A stretch of DNA of 64,000 bases from Pseudomonas koreensis (GCF_025447595.1 NZ_JAOEJU010000007.1:1-64000); one strand, 5' to 3'. Counted from the first letter of the stretch, positions 17,890-26,736 are shown. Notes: generated by a model from the letters alone, not told the origin. Translations and numbers: made by a program.

Positions 17890-19300
17890 TGATCTCCAGT
17901 CGGCCAAGCAGCATGCCGAACGACAGAATCCACTTGGCCGCATCCGGCAGGCTGGCGAAGTTGCCGGCCGGGCCGATGGTTTCGCCCAGGCCCGGGCCAA
18001 CGCCGGACACGGTGCTGGCGGCGCCGGTCAATGCGGTCATCCAGTCCACGCCCAACAGCGACAGCAGCAGGGCGATCACGCAGATGGTGATGGCGAAGAA
18101 GAACGAGAAGGTCAGAATCGAACGGACAATTTCTTCGTCGAGGCGGTGACCGTTGTACTTCTGCTTGATCACCGCGCGCGGGTGGATCAGCTGATTAAGG
18201 TTGGCCTTGAGCAGGATGTAGGCGACCTGGAAGCGGAAAATTTTGATCCCGCCCGCCGTCGACCCGGAACAGCCGCCGACGAAGCCCAGATAAAAGAACA
18301 GCATCAGCGAGAAATTGCCCCACAGGCTGTAGTCCCCCAGCGCAAATCCGGTGGTGGTGACCACCGACGTCACGTTCAGCGCCACGTGGCGCAGCGCGTC
18401 CAGCCAATGCAGGTTGGTGGTCCACCAGTACCAGGTACCGAGCACCAGCCAGGTCACCAATAACATCCCGAGCAAACCCTGCACCTGTTGATCCTTGATC
18501 AGCGCCCGACGGTTGCCGCGCAACGTCGCCACGTACAGGGTGAACGGCAGGCTGCCGAGAATCATGATCACTACTGCGACCCAGTGCACGGCCGGTTGCG
18601 TCCACTTGGCCAGCGACTGGTCGGAGGTCGAGAACCCGCCGGTGGAAATCGCCGACATCGCGTGATTGATCGCATCGAACGGGCTCATCCCGGCCCACCA
18701 GAACGCCAGGCTGCCGAGAATGGTGATGCCGACGTACGCCGCCACGATCAGCCGCGCCACCATGTGCGAGCGGGGCATGACCTTTTCCGAGCGGTCCGAG
18801 GATTCGGTCTGGAACAGGCGCATGCCACCGATGCGCAGCAGCGGCAGGATCGCCACCGCCATGCCGATGAAGCCGATGCCGCCGATCCAGTGCAGCAGCG
18901 AGCGCCACATCAGGATGCCGGGGGACATGTCGTCCAGATGGTTGAGTACGGTCGAACCGGTGGCCGTGATGCCGGACATGCTTTCGAAGAACGAGTCGGT
19001 GTAGCTGATGTGCTGGGTCAGCAAGAACGGCAGCGCGGCGAAAATGCACACCACCAGCCAGCTGCTGACGGTCAGCAGGTACATGTCCCGGGGGCGCAGG
19101 TGAATGTGTTCCGGACGCCCCGGAATCACCAGGGCGAGGCCGGCGACGAAGGTGATCATGCTCGCCCAGAGGAACGACGGCAGATCGCCGGTGCGCTCGA
19201 AGATCAGCAGGGTGGCCATGGGTACGACCATGGCGATGGCCAGGGTGATCAGGAAGATGCCGATGATGAAACCAATGATCCGTAAGGTCGGCAACGCCAT
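17846..19300 (-). CDS. trkH: Trk potassium uptake membrane protein TrkH
   Basis: A 484-residue potassium channel subunit of the Trk system, which works with the cytoplasmic gate TrkA (not in this window). It has the fourfold M1-P-M2 layout with selectivity-filter loops visible as GITATGSTVL, AISTGGFSTSD, VTTTGFALGD and STVSGVGPGLG. The conserved C-terminal FGMLLGRLEIITVFVL is present. Length matches E. coli TrkH (483). The gene stands alone, with its last 44 bases overlapping the end of the convergent AraC gene. Confidence 0.95.
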   Translation of the reverse strand: MALPTLRIIGFIIGIFLITLAIAMVVPMATLLIFERTGDLPSFLWASMITFVAGLALVIPGRPEHIHLRPRDMYLLTVSSWLVVCIFAALPFLLTQHISYTDSFFESMSGITATGSTVLNHLDDMSPGILMWRSLLHWIGGIGFIGMAVAILPLLRIGGMRLFQTESSDRSEKVMPRSHMVARLIVAAYVGITILGSLAFWWAGMSPFDAINHAMSAISTGGFSTSDQSLAKWTQPAVHWVAVVIMILGSLPFTLYVATLRGNRRALIKDQQVQGLLGMLLVTWLVLGTWYWWTTNLHWLDALRHVALNVTSVVTTTGFALGDYSLWGNFSLMLFFYLGFVGGCSGSTAGGIKIFRFQVAYILLKANLNQLIHPRAVIKQKYNGHRLDEEIVRSILTFSFFFAITICVIALLLSLLGVDWMTALTGAASTVSGVGPGLGETIGPAGNFASLPDAAKWILSFGMLLGRLEIITVFVLCIPAFWRH

Positions 19301-19421
19301 GAAGTCTGCTCGGGCTGATGTGGGAAGGGCGCCATTCTACCTGCGGGGCAAGGCATGTAAACCGACGCGGCTGGATCACTTGCAGCTAGAATAGCCGGAC
19401 ATTTTTTACAGGAGGTGGCCG

Positions 19422-19988
19422 ATGCAGGCTCTCGACGCTTTGCTCAACCGTGTTTCCGTTCCACGACTGATCGATCCGGCCCCCACCGCCGAACAGCGCG
19501 AAGTGCTGTTTGCCGCCGCGACCCGTGCACCCGATCACGGGCATTTGCAGCCGTATCGCTTCCTGACCGTCGAAGGCGCGGCGCGTGAGCAAATGGGCGA
19601 GTTGCTGGCCGAAGCAGCGCAAATGCAGGAAGGTGAAGTCACCGAAGCGATGATCGACAAGGCGCGTAACGGCCCGCTGCGGGCGCCGCTGGTGGTCGTG
19701 GTGATTGCCAAATTGCAGGATCACGTCAAGTACCCGAAAGCCGAGCAGTTGCTGGCCGCGGGCTGTGCGGCTCACGGGATTCTGCTGGCAGCTTACGCGC
19801 AGGGGATTGGCGCGGTGTGGCGCACGGGTGATCTGGCCTACTCGAAACATGTCGCCAAGGGCCTGGGCCTGACGGATGACGAAGAGGTGATTGCCTTCCT
19901 GTACCTCGGCACGCCGCAGAAAGAACCGCGGGTGGCCGAGAAGGTTGATCTGGCTGAGTTTGTCAGTGCCTGGCCGGCAAAGGCCTGA
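19422..19988 (+). CDS. Nitroreductase-family protein (YdjA-like)
   Basis: A 188-residue FMN-dependent oxidoreductase. A strong AGGAGG site precedes ATG 19422. YdjA-type signatures include RVSVPRLIDPAPTAEQREVLFAAATRAPDHGHLQPYRF (FMN-binding Arg-Ser/Ala and Asn/His region), AAGCAAHGILLAAYAQGIGAVWRTG and the C-terminal FLYLGTPQ. These small nitroreductases reduce nitro or quinone compounds with NAD(P)H; the natural substrate is unknown. Single gene between trkH and a REP doublet. Confidence 0.9.
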   Translation: MQALDALLNRVSVPRLIDPAPTAEQREVLFAAATRAPDHGHLQPYRFLTVEGAAREQMGELLAEAAQMQEGEVTEAMIDKARNGPLRAPLVVVVIAKLQDHVKYPKAEQLLAAGCAAHGILLAAYAQGIGAVWRTGDLAYSKHVAKGLGLTDDEEVIAFLYLGTPQKEPRVAEKVDLAEFVSAWPAKA

Positions 19989-20002
19989 CACACTAAATAA
20001 AG

Positions 20003-20090
20003 GTGGGAGCGAGCCTGCTCGCGATGGGGGGCAGCCAGTCACATCACCATTGACTGACAAAAAGCTATCGCGAGCAGGCTCGCTCCCACA
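20003..20090. repeat. REP doublet (inverted pair)
   Basis: GTGGGAGCGAGCCTGCTCGC at 20003 faces the inverted copy ending at 20090. It fills the gap between the convergent nitroreductase and cpxA genes, where it may act as a bidirectional 3'-end structure. Confidence 0.9.
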
Positions 20091-20096
20091 TTGGTA

Positions 20097-21437
20097 TCAC
20101 GGTTGGACAATTGCCCCCGGTACGAGAGGCAATTCAAGACTGGCCACAAACCCGCCCTGCGGGTGATTGGCCAGCACCAGTGTCCCACCATGCCGTTCCG
20201 CTGCCCGCCGGGCAATCGCCAGTCCCAGGCCATGGCCAGCTGCGGTCTGCCCCGGCGCCCGATAAAACGGTTCGCCCAACTGGCTTAGATGTTCGGCGTG
20301 CACTCCCGGACCATGGTCACGCACGCTGACCACGATCCGCTCGCCCTGACGTGACGCCTGCATTTCAATCGACTGCCCCACCGGGTTGAAGCGCTGGGCA
20401 TTGCGCAGCAGGTTGTCCACGGCGCGCTCGATCATGGTCGGCCAGCCTGTCAGATTGAGCGCCGGCTCGGCCTCCAGACGCACGGTCTGCTCTGGTGAAC
20501 CCAATTGCGCGTCCTTTTGCAGGGTGGCGAGCAAGGCATTCAGATCCACGTCTTCGGCGCTGGCGTTGTCGGCATCGACCCGCGCCAGCACCAGAATTTC
20601 ACTGATCAACGCTTCCAGCCGATCGCACTCGCGAGTCAGGCGCGGCCAGAGTTTTTCCCGTTCTTCCGGGCTTGCCCGTTCGGCCAGGGCCAGCGCGATG
20701 CGCAGCCGTGCCAACGGTGAACGCAGTTCGTGGGATACGTCGCGCAGCAACTGACGTTGACTGCCGATCAGGCTTTGCAGGCGGGCGCCCATGCGGTTGA
20801 AATCGTTGGCCAGCACGCCGAATTCATCGCGACGGTTGGCCAGTTGCGCCAGGCTGTTCTGTTGATAGGTGGTCTGGCCGAGGTCATGCACCGCGCCGCG
20901 CAGGCGACTGAGCGGGCGGGTGATGGAAAAGGTCACCAGCAGGCTGAACAGGGTCAGCACCACCAACGCAATGCCCAGCGCACTCAATGGCCAGAGCAGG
21001 CTTTCGCGGTGCCAGGCGTCGAGCTCCGGGTGCGGGATGCGGTAGATGAAGAGGTAGGTGTCGCCGCTTTTTTCGCTGGTGAATTCGTCGGTCAGGCGGC
21101 GCCAGGGCAGGCGGCGGTCATCGTTGTTCTGCCGTGCTTCGAAGGCGGCCGCGCGCCGGGGGAATGTGCCGCGCACCACCGGGTCGCCGCTTTCGTTCAG
21201 CACCTGCACGTCGATGTGGTACTGGCGCTTGCGCTGTTCGAGGATGTCCTGGGCGGCGTCTTCGCCCTGGGCTTCGTAGGTCTGCGTCCATTCGGCAGCC
21301 AGGGTGTTGAGGCCAGGGTGACGACTGAGGATCCACGCGTCCTGGTTGAGCATGTGCCCCAGCAGAATGGAAAGCCCTGCAACCAGAGCGATGGCCAGCC
21401 AGAAGCTGGCGAGGATACGCCAGAACAATGAACGCAC
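20097..21437 (-). CDS. cpxA: Envelope stress sensor histidine kinase, CpxA-type
   Basis: A 446-residue membrane kinase. Layout: first membrane segment (about 9-29), periplasmic sensor (about 30-148), second membrane segment (about 149-171), HAMP (to about 223), HisKA with phospho-acceptor His236 in LRDVSHELRSPLARLR, then HATPase (NLLRNAQRF, DHGPGV, GHGLGLAIARR). Proximity to a CpxR-like regulator and a CpxP/Spy-like gene supports CpxA. It is separated from the cpxP-like gene by a terminator hairpin and a REP doublet, unlike the adjacent cpxRA pair of enterobacteria, so its expression may depend on read-through or a separate promoter. Confidence 0.85.
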   Translation of the reverse strand: MRSLFWRILASFWLAIALVAGLSILLGHMLNQDAWILSRHPGLNTLAAEWTQTYEAQGEDAAQDILEQRKRQYHIDVQVLNESGDPVVRGTFPRRAAAFEARQNNDDRRLPWRRLTDEFTSEKSGDTYLFIYRIPHPELDAWHRESLLWPLSALGIALVVLTLFSLLVTFSITRPLSRLRGAVHDLGQTTYQQNSLAQLANRRDEFGVLANDFNRMGARLQSLIGSQRQLLRDVSHELRSPLARLRIALALAERASPEEREKLWPRLTRECDRLEALISEILVLARVDADNASAEDVDLNALLATLQKDAQLGSPEQTVRLEAEPALNLTGWPTMIERAVDNLLRNAQRFNPVGQSIEMQASRQGERIVVSVRDHGPGVHAEHLSQLGEPFYRAPGQTAAGHGLGLAIARRAAERHGGTLVLANHPQGGFVASLELPLVPGAIVQP

Positions 21438-21466
21438 AGTGATTCCTCAGAACAAACGCAAAACCC

Positions 21467-21555
21467 TGTGGGAGCGAGCTTGCTCGCGATAGCGTAGTGT
21501 CAGACAGCTAAGTTTTGTCTGATACACCGCTATCGCGAGCAAGCTCGCTCCCACA
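21467..21555. repeat. REP doublet (inverted pair)
   Basis: TGTGGGAGCGAGCTTGCTCG at 21467 and its inverted copy ending at 21555 lie between cpxA and the cpxP-like gene. This copy has the CTTG centre variant instead of CCTG. Confidence 0.9.
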
Positions 21556-21572
21556 TTTGATCGGGTGAAAGC

Positions 21573-21600
21573 AGGCCCGACGGGGTAAGCCGTCGGGCCT
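21573..21600 (-). terminator. Terminator-like hairpin after the cpxP-like gene
   Basis: AGGCCCGACGG and CCGTCGGGCCT form a perfect 11-bp GC-rich stem with a 6-nt loop, 12 bp beyond the cpxP-like stop codon. On the minus strand only a short U-run (GCTTTC) follows, so termination may be partial. Confidence 0.6.
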
Positions 21601-21612
21601 GGGGTCAGAACA

Positions 21613-22062
21613 TTATTGCGCCTTTTGCGGCTGTTGCGCTTTCCAGGCTTTGAACTCGGCCCATTCGGCGCGGCGTTCGGCCTGCTTTTTCTGGATTTCG
21701 TCGAATTTCTTCTGTTGATCCGGCTTCAACACCGCGCGGACATCGGACTCGGCTTTCTTGTGGTTGGCCGCCATCTCGTCCTTCATGGCTTTCTGGTCGG
21801 CTGGCGAGAGTTTCTCCAGGTATTTTTCGACCGTCTGCTTACGCTCGTGCATCTGCTCGCCCATGATCTTGCGGATCTGCTCGCGCTGTTCGCGGGACAG
21901 GTCCAGTTGACTGTACGGGCCTTTGCCGTGCATGCCGTGCATCTGACCGCCATGGCGCGGGCCGTCCAGCGGGCCACCCATCGGACCGCCATCCTGTGGC
22001 ATGGCCATGGCGACGGTTGGCAGGGCAGCGGCAAACATCAGAGCGATAAGAGTCTTGCGCAT
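21613..22062 (-). CDS. CpxP/Spy-family periplasmic LTXXQ protein
   Basis: A 149-residue periplasmic protein. Signal peptide: residues 1-20 (MRKTLIALMFAAALPTVAMA), followed by a Gly/Met/His-rich segment (residues 22-47) that could bind metal. The LTXXQ-type helices appear as DLSREQREQIRKIMGEQM and LKPDQQKKFDEIQKKQAER. CpxP/Spy proteins are chaperone-like feedback inhibitors of CpxA and bind unfolded proteins. A CpxR-box-like GTAAA-N6-GTAAA lies about 85-100 bp upstream, and AAGGAG precedes the ATG. Confidence 0.85.
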   Translation of the reverse strand: MRKTLIALMFAAALPTVAMAMPQDGGPMGGPLDGPRHGGQMHGMHGKGPYSQLDLSREQREQIRKIMGEQMHERKQTVEKYLEKLSPADQKAMKDEMAANHKKAESDVRAVLKPDQQKKFDEIQKKQAERRAEWAEFKAWKAQQPQKAQ

Positions 22063-22145
22063 GGTGAATCTCCTTTGTCTCGTTCCCGGTACGTTCCGGA
22101 TGAGTACAGATTACGGAGATCAAGGTCAGCGGCGGTCAGCGCTGT

Positions 22146-22161
22146 GTAAAGCTTGGGTAAA
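22146..22161 (+). promoter_or_regulatory. CpxR box candidate upstream of the cpxP-like gene
   Basis: GTAAA-GCTTGG-GTAAA is a direct repeat with the sequence and near-canonical spacing of the enterobacterial CpxR consensus (GTAAA-N5-GTAAA; 4-8 spacers tolerated). It sits in the 136-bp gap between cpxR and the cpxP-like gene. CpxR binding is inferred. Confidence 0.6.
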
Positions 22162-22198
22162 CACGTTTTCGCGCCGACCTGACAAAACTGACAGACGA

Positions 22199-22876
22199 TC
22201 AGAGGCTGTAGTAGTAGCCACGGCTGCGCAGGGCGACGATGCGCGGGCGGCCGTCGGGGTGCGGGCCAATCTTTTTGCGCAGGTTGCTGACGTGCATGTC
22301 GAGGCTGCGGTCGTACAGGGTCAGCTTGCGGCCGAGGGCGATCTGCGCCAGTTCCTGTTTGTCCAGCGGCTCGCCCGGTTGCTTGAGCAGGGCTTCGAGC
22401 AGGCGGCTTTCGGAGACGGTGAGGGTGAATTCCTTTTCGTCGATGCTGACCACGCCGCGCACCGGGCTGAAGCTCAGGTCGCCCAGCTCGAGCTGGGTCG
22501 ACACGGCGGCCGGATGACTGCGGCGCAGCACGGCGCGCAGGCGGGCGGTCAGTTCGCGCGGATCGCAGGGTTTGGCCAGGTAATCGTCGGCGCCCAGTTC
22601 CAGGCCCAGGATCCGGTCCAGCGGTTCGCCCCGGGCCGAGAGCATCAGCACCGGCAGGTCGGCGTGATCGCTGCGCAATTGCTTGAGCAGTTCCAGGCCG
22701 CTGCCGTCGGGCAGCATCACATCGAGTACCACGGCCGCAGGCGCGGTTTCGGCGAGCGCCTTGCGGGCGCTCTGACCATCGTGGCAGGCCCGGACCTGGA
22801 AGCCTTCCTGGCTCAGCCAGCTACTCAGGAGTTCACACAACTCCTGGTCATCATCAATCAGTAACAGCTCGCTCAT
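22199..22876 (-). CDS. cpxR: OmpR-family response regulator, CpxR-type
   Basis: A 225-residue response regulator. Receiver domain with acidic pocket LLIDDD and phospho-acceptor Asp52 (VVLDVMLPDGSG), then Lys in DDYLAKP. The winged helix ends DRSLDMHVSNLRKKIG and RSRGYYYSL. RGEPLDRILGLELGADDYL and GRKLTLYDRSLDMHVSNLR closely parallel E. coli CpxR. It lies 7 bp downstream of the coiled-coil membrane protein gene (likely co-transcribed), with the cpxP-like gene downstream. It should control envelope protein-folding genes. Confidence 0.88.
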   Translation of the reverse strand: MSELLLIDDDQELCELLSSWLSQEGFQVRACHDGQSARKALAETAPAAVVLDVMLPDGSGLELLKQLRSDHADLPVLMLSARGEPLDRILGLELGADDYLAKPCDPRELTARLRAVLRRSHPAAVSTQLELGDLSFSPVRGVVSIDEKEFTLTVSESRLLEALLKQPGEPLDKQELAQIALGRKLTLYDRSLDMHVSNLRKKIGPHPDGRPRIVALRSRGYYYSL

Positions 22877-22883
22877 GACTCAC

Positions 22884-23294
22884 TCAATTTAGCCATTGCC
22901 GACGTTTTCGGCTTGCTCCACTGGCAAAGATACCGCAGAGCAGCGCCAATAGCGCTACCCCGGCCCCGGTGACGAACCATTGCTGCTGTTCGGTCAGCAG
23001 GCGCGGCAGCGGGCTGGCCTGGGCTTCCTTGAGTTGCAGCTTCAAACGCTGGTTCTCCTGGCGCAACCGGGCGAGCTGGGCGCTTTCGCGGGTGTTGTCG
23101 GCATTTTGCAGTTGTTTGCTCAGTTCTTCCCGTTGCTGCTCGCTGGCCTTCAGGCGCTGCTGCAACTCGGTGATCTGACTGCCGGCGCTCAACGACAGCG
23201 GCGTGGAGTTGCCGCCTTCGGTGCTTTCTTCACCATGGGCGGGCGCCACGATCGACAACGTGACCAACATCAGACACAACGGACCCTTGCGCAT
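22884..23294 (-). CDS. Coiled-coil membrane protein upstream of cpxR
   Basis: A 136-residue protein; start chosen at 23294 (CAGGAG 5 nt upstream) rather than 23402. Layout: signal peptide (residues 1 to about 21, ending APAHG), coiled coil (about 40-90, QLQQRLKASEQQREELSKQL-like heptads), one C-terminal membrane segment (about 106-125) and a basic tail (ASRKRRQ). This is the arrangement of the YgiM/TIGR04211 proteins but without their SH3 domain. The function is unknown. Being 7 bp before cpxR, it may feed envelope signals into the Cpx system or simply share its promoter. Confidence 0.65.
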   Translation of the reverse strand: MRKGPLCLMLVTLSIVAPAHGEESTEGGNSTPLSLSAGSQITELQQRLKASEQQREELSKQLQNADNTRESAQLARLRQENQRLKLQLKEAQASPLPRLLTEQQQWFVTGAGVALLALLCGIFASGASRKRRQWLN

Positions 23295-23414
23295 CGCGAC
23301 TCCTGTTTCCAAATGGATATTGGGCAGGTTGTCGGCCGGCAAACGAGAATAATGAGCGATTGAGAACGCGATGAACCGACAAGGTTCATCGCGTGGGGAC
23401 ATTGGCGGGGGAGG

Positions 23415-23714
23415 TTACGGCAGGACTTGCTTGAACGGCTTGACGATCACGTTGGCGTAGACGCCGGCGGCGATGTACGGGTCGGCATCGGCCCAGGCTT
23501 GCGCCGCGCTCAGGGAGTCGAATTCGGCGACGATCAGGCTGCCGCTGAAACCTGCTGCGCCCGGATCATTGCTGTCGACCGCCGGGTGCGGGCCGGCCAG
23601 CACGATGCGGCCTTCGCCCTTGAGCACTTGCAGGCGTTCAAGGTGCGCCGGGCGCGCAGCGAGGCGGGCGTCCAGGGAGTTGGCGACGTCGGTGGCAATG
23701 ATGGCGTAGAGCAT
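23415..23714 (-). CDS. yciI: YciI family protein
   Basis: A 99-residue protein with the YciI ferredoxin-like fold signatures: [35 protein letters not shown] (conserved His and Asp region) and [35 protein letters not shown]. Biochemical function is not established in this family, though hydrolase or dehydrochlorinase-like activities have been suggested. It starts 1 bp after the yciB stop, as in the yciBI pairs of other proteobacteria. Confidence 0.92.
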   Translation of the reverse strand: MLYAIIATDVANSLDARLAARPAHLERLQVLKGEGRIVLAGPHPAVDSNDPGAAGFSGSLIVAEFDSLSAAQAWADADPYIAAGVYANVIVKPFKQVLP

Positions 23715-23715
23715 G

Positions 23716-24312
23716 TCAGTCCTCGGTTTTTGGCGTTGTGGTATCGGCGTCGTGCAGGTGACGGGACAGGTAGATGCCCTGACCGACCAGGAACAGCACG
23801 GTCATGCCCAGGCTGCCGAACACCTTGAAGTCCACCCAGATACTCTGGAAGGTAAAGGCGACGAACAGGTTGGCGGCCCCGCAGAACAGGAAAAAGGCGA
23901 TCCAGGCGATGTTAAGGCGGGTCCAGACCGGATCCGGCAGGGTCAGCGCGTGGCCCATGATGCGTTTGATCAGCAGGCGGTCACCTATGAAGTGGCTACC
24001 GATGAAAGCCAGGGCGAACAGCCAGTTGACCACCGGGGCTTTCCATTTCAGGAAGGTTTCGCTGTGGAAGGCGAGGGTCAGGCTGCCGAACACCAGGCAG
24101 GCGACCAGCGTCAGCCACTGGCTCTTCTCCAGCTTGCGCTGTTTGATGAAGAGCGCGCCGTACACCACCAGGGAGCTGATGATCAGCATGGCGGTGGCAC
24201 TGTAGATACCGCCTACCGTCAGTTCATGGCCGGCAACGTCGACGGTGCGTGGATCGAGTTTGTAGACGATGAAGAACAGCAGAAGCGGGATGAAATCGAT
24301 GAATTGTTTCAC
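23716..24312 (-). CDS. yciB: Inner membrane septation protein A family (YciB)
   Basis: A 198-residue inner membrane protein with five or six membrane segments. The start is taken as GTG 24312, giving [19 protein letters not shown], the typical N-terminus; the frame continues to 24351. Conserved motifs: [32 protein letters not shown] and [14 protein letters not shown]. YciB proteins help cell-envelope synthesis and were linked to intracellular septation in Shigella. Divergent from the PHP-domain gene with an 87-bp gap; yciI follows. Confidence 0.9.
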   Translation of the reverse strand: MKQFIDFIPLLLFFIVYKLDPRTVDVAGHELTVGGIYSATAMLIISSLVVYGALFIKQRKLEKSQWLTLVACLVFGSLTLAFHSETFLKWKAPVVNWLFALAFIGSHFIGDRLLIKRIMGHALTLPDPVWTRLNIAWIAFFLFCGAANLFVAFTFQSIWVDFKVFGSLGMTVLFLVGQGIYLSRHLHDADTTTPKTED

Positions 24313-24399
24313 AGTGAGAGCCAGAAGCTGGATGTGCCGGCATAATAACAAACATATGGGCGCGCGATAGCGCCAGCTGATTTGAGGTTACACATCCCC

Positions 24400-25263
24400 G
24401 TGAATGTTGATTTGCACTGCCACAGCACGGCCTCCGATGGCGCCCTGGCGCCTGCGGCACTGGTTGCGCGTGCGTTCGAGAACGGCGTGCGAGTCCTGGC
24501 CCTGACCGATCACGACACCCTTGAAGGCTTGGCCGAAGCCCGTATTGCGGCCACGGAACTGGGGATGCAGTTGGTCAACGGCGTCGAGTTGTCCTGTACC
24601 TGGGGCGGGGCGACCATTCACGTGCTCGGCTACGGTTTCGACGTCAACGCCGCGCCGTTGGTCGAGGCGATTGCGAAGTTGCACGACGGCCGCTGGCTGC
24701 GGTCTGAAGAGATAAGCCGCAAGCTCGCCCTCAAGGGCATGCCGAACGCGCTCGAAGGCGCACGGCAGATCCAGCAGGAACTGGGCGACAGCGGCAACGC
24801 GCCGGCCCGTCCGCATTTCGCCGACTGGATGGTGCGTGAAGGTTTTGTAAAGGATCGCGCCGAGGCGTTTCGCAAATGGCTCGGCGCCGGCAAGCTGGGG
24901 GACGTCAAGCAACACTGGCCAACCCTCGAAGAAACCGTCGGCACGCTGCGCGCCGCCGGTGCCTGGGTCAGTCTGGCGCATCCGTGGCACTACGATTTCA
25001 CCCGCAGCAAGCGCCGAAAGCTGATTGCCGACTATATTCAAGCAGGCGGGCAGGCGATCGAAGTGGTCAACGGTCATCAGCCTGCGGAACAGGTGGGGAG
25101 CCTTGCGATCCTTGCCCGTGAGTTCGGTCTGCTGGTCAGCGCCGGCAGTGATTTCCATGGCCCTGGTGGCTGGTCCGAGATCGGCCAGTACCGGCCGGTG
25201 CCGGAGGACCTTCCACCCCTGTGGTGTCGGTTCAAACATGACACAGTTATTGCCGCCGTCTGA
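24400..25263 (+). CDS. PHP-domain phosphoesterase, YciV/RNase AM family
   Basis: A 287-residue metal-dependent phosphoesterase. The start is set at GTG 24400 (VNVDLHCHSTASDGALAP), preceded by GAGG; a TTG at 24382 is the alternative. Metal ligands are visible in DLHCHSTASDG, ALTDHDTLEG, NGVELSC, LAHPWHYDFTR and AGSDFHGPGG. E. coli YciV (RNase AM/TrpH) is a 5'-3' exonuclease on short RNAs and 3',5'-bisphosphates, trimming rRNA 5' ends. The next gene is yciO, the same order as in E. coli. Confidence 0.88.
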   Translation: MNVDLHCHSTASDGALAPAALVARAFENGVRVLALTDHDTLEGLAEARIAATELGMQLVNGVELSCTWGGATIHVLGYGFDVNAAPLVEAIAKLHDGRWLRSEEISRKLALKGMPNALEGARQIQQELGDSGNAPARPHFADWMVREGFVKDRAEAFRKWLGAGKLGDVKQHWPTLEETVGTLRAAGAWVSLAHPWHYDFTRSKRRKLIADYIQAGGQAIEVVNGHQPAEQVGSLAILAREFGLLVSAGSDFHGPGGWSEIGQYRPVPEDLPPLWCRFKHDTVIAAV

Positions 25264-25276
25264 ACAGGTAGAGAAT

Positions 25277-25906
25277 GTGAGTCAATTTTTCCAGATTCAT
25301 CCGGAAAACCCGCAAGCGCGCCTGATCAAACAGGCGGTCGAGATCATCCGCAAGGGCGGGGTGGTGGTCTATCCAACGGACTCTTCCTACGCAATCGGTT
25401 GCCAGATCGGTGACAAGAACGCCATTGAGCGCGTTCGACGGCTGCGTCAGCTCGACGAAAAGCACAACTTTGCGCTGATCTGCAGCGACCTGTCGCAGCT
25501 GGGCAACTACGCGAAGATCGACACCGGGACCTTTCGGATTCTGAAAGCCCACTTGCCGGGCCCGTACACTTTCATTCTCAACGCCACCCGTGAAGTGCCG
25601 CGCCTGCTGCTGCATCCGAAGAAACGCACCATCGGGCTGCGGGTGCCGAGTCATCCGATCGCATTGGCGTTGCTGGCCGAGCTGGGCGAGCCGTTGATGA
25701 GCGTGACCCTGATCATGCCGGGCGATGAAGATCCGTTGAGCGATCCGTACGAAATGCGCCAGTTGCTCGAGCATCAGGTCGACCTGATCATCGACGGCGG
25801 TTTTGGCGGCATCAAGGCCTCCACCGTGATCGACCTCACGGGCGATGATCCGGAAGTGATCCGCGTCGGTTGCGGCGATCCTGCGCCATTCATGGTCGAG
25901 GCCTGA
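25277..25906 (+). CDS. yciO: YciO, Sua5/YrdC-domain protein
   Basis: A 209-residue protein starting at GTG 25277 (VSQFFQIHPENPQARLIKQA) with AGGTAGAG upstream. The YrdC fold is recognisable by RKGGVVVYPTDSSYAIGC (KxR-S/T nucleotide site), LRQLDEKHNFALIC, LPGPYTFIL, RTIGLRVPSHP and SVTLIMPGDED. Sua5/YrdC makes threonylcarbamoyl-AMP for tRNA t6A; YciO is a related enzyme whose in vivo role is less clear. Its stop codon abuts the scpA ATG, suggesting an operon with scpAB. Confidence 0.9.
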   Translation: MSQFFQIHPENPQARLIKQAVEIIRKGGVVVYPTDSSYAIGCQIGDKNAIERVRRLRQLDEKHNFALICSDLSQLGNYAKIDTGTFRILKAHLPGPYTFILNATREVPRLLLHPKKRTIGLRVPSHPIALALLAELGEPLMSVTLIMPGDEDPLSDPYEMRQLLEHQVDLIIDGGFGGIKASTVIDLTGDDPEVIRVGCGDPAPFMVEA

Positions 25907-26725
25907 ATGTCCGCAGTGGAAACCGTTGATCCCCAGGCCGGTGCCCAGCAGGAACTGCCGTTTGCCATGGTCTATGGCCAGGCCGTCACGGAGATGCCGC
26001 TGGACCTGTACATCCCGCCGGACGCCCTGGAAGTCTTCCTCGAAGCCTTCGAAGGCCCGCTCGACCTGCTGCTGTACCTGATCCGCAAACAGAACATCAA
26101 CATCCTCGACATCCCGGTGGCGGAAATCACCCGCCAGTACATGGGTTATGTCGAGCTGATGCAGTCGGTGCGCCTGGAACTGGCCGCCGAATACCTGGTG
26201 ATGGCCGCGATGCTGGCCGAGATCAAGTCACGGATGCTGCTGCCCCGGGCCGAAACCGTCGAGGACGAAGAAGAAGACCCGCGTGCCGAGTTGATCCGTC
26301 GCCTGCAAGAGTACGAACGCTTCAAGGCCGCTGCCGAGGGCATCGATGGCCTGAGCCGGGTCGGTCGCGACGTGATCGTGCCCAAGCTCGACGCCCCGGA
26401 AGCCCGCGCGCGCAAGCTGTTGCCCGACGTGGCGCTGGAAGAAATCCTGATGTCCATGGCCGAAGTGCTGCGCCGGGGCGACATGTTCGAAAGCCATCAG
26501 GTCAGCCGCGAGGCGCTGTCCACCCGCGAGCGCATGAGCGACGTGCTGGAGCGGCTCAAGGGCGGCGGGTTTGTGCCGTTCGTCGAGCTGTTCACCGCCG
26601 AGGAGGGCAAGCTCGGGGTGGTGGTGACCTTCATGGCGATCCTTGAACTGGTCAAGGAATCCCTGATCGAGCTGGTGCAGAATGAGCCGTTCGCCGCGAT
26701 CCACGTGCGAGCCCGAGCCGAATAA
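25907..26725 (+). CDS. scpA: Segregation and condensation protein A
   Basis: A 272-residue kleisin that bridges SMC heads and binds ScpB, forming the SMC-ScpAB chromosome condensation complex. The kleisin core is visible as LEAFEGPLDLLLYLIRKQNINILDIPVAEITRQY and ELAAEYLVMAAMLAEIKSRMLLPR. The C-terminal winged helix ends VTFMAILELVKESLIELVQNEPFAAIHV. The ATG directly follows the yciO stop, which limits any N-terminal extension. The first 40 residues are variable. Confidence 0.94.
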   Translation: MSAVETVDPQAGAQQELPFAMVYGQAVTEMPLDLYIPPDALEVFLEAFEGPLDLLLYLIRKQNINILDIPVAEITRQYMGYVELMQSVRLELAAEYLVMAAMLAEIKSRMLLPRAETVEDEEEDPRAELIRRLQEYERFKAAAEGIDGLSRVGRDVIVPKLDAPEARARKLLPDVALEEILMSMAEVLRRGDMFESHQVSREALSTRERMSDVLERLKGGGFVPFVELFTAEEGKLGVVVTFMAILELVKESLIELVQNEPFAAIHVRARAE

Positions 26726-26736
26726 CGAGTCCCGAT

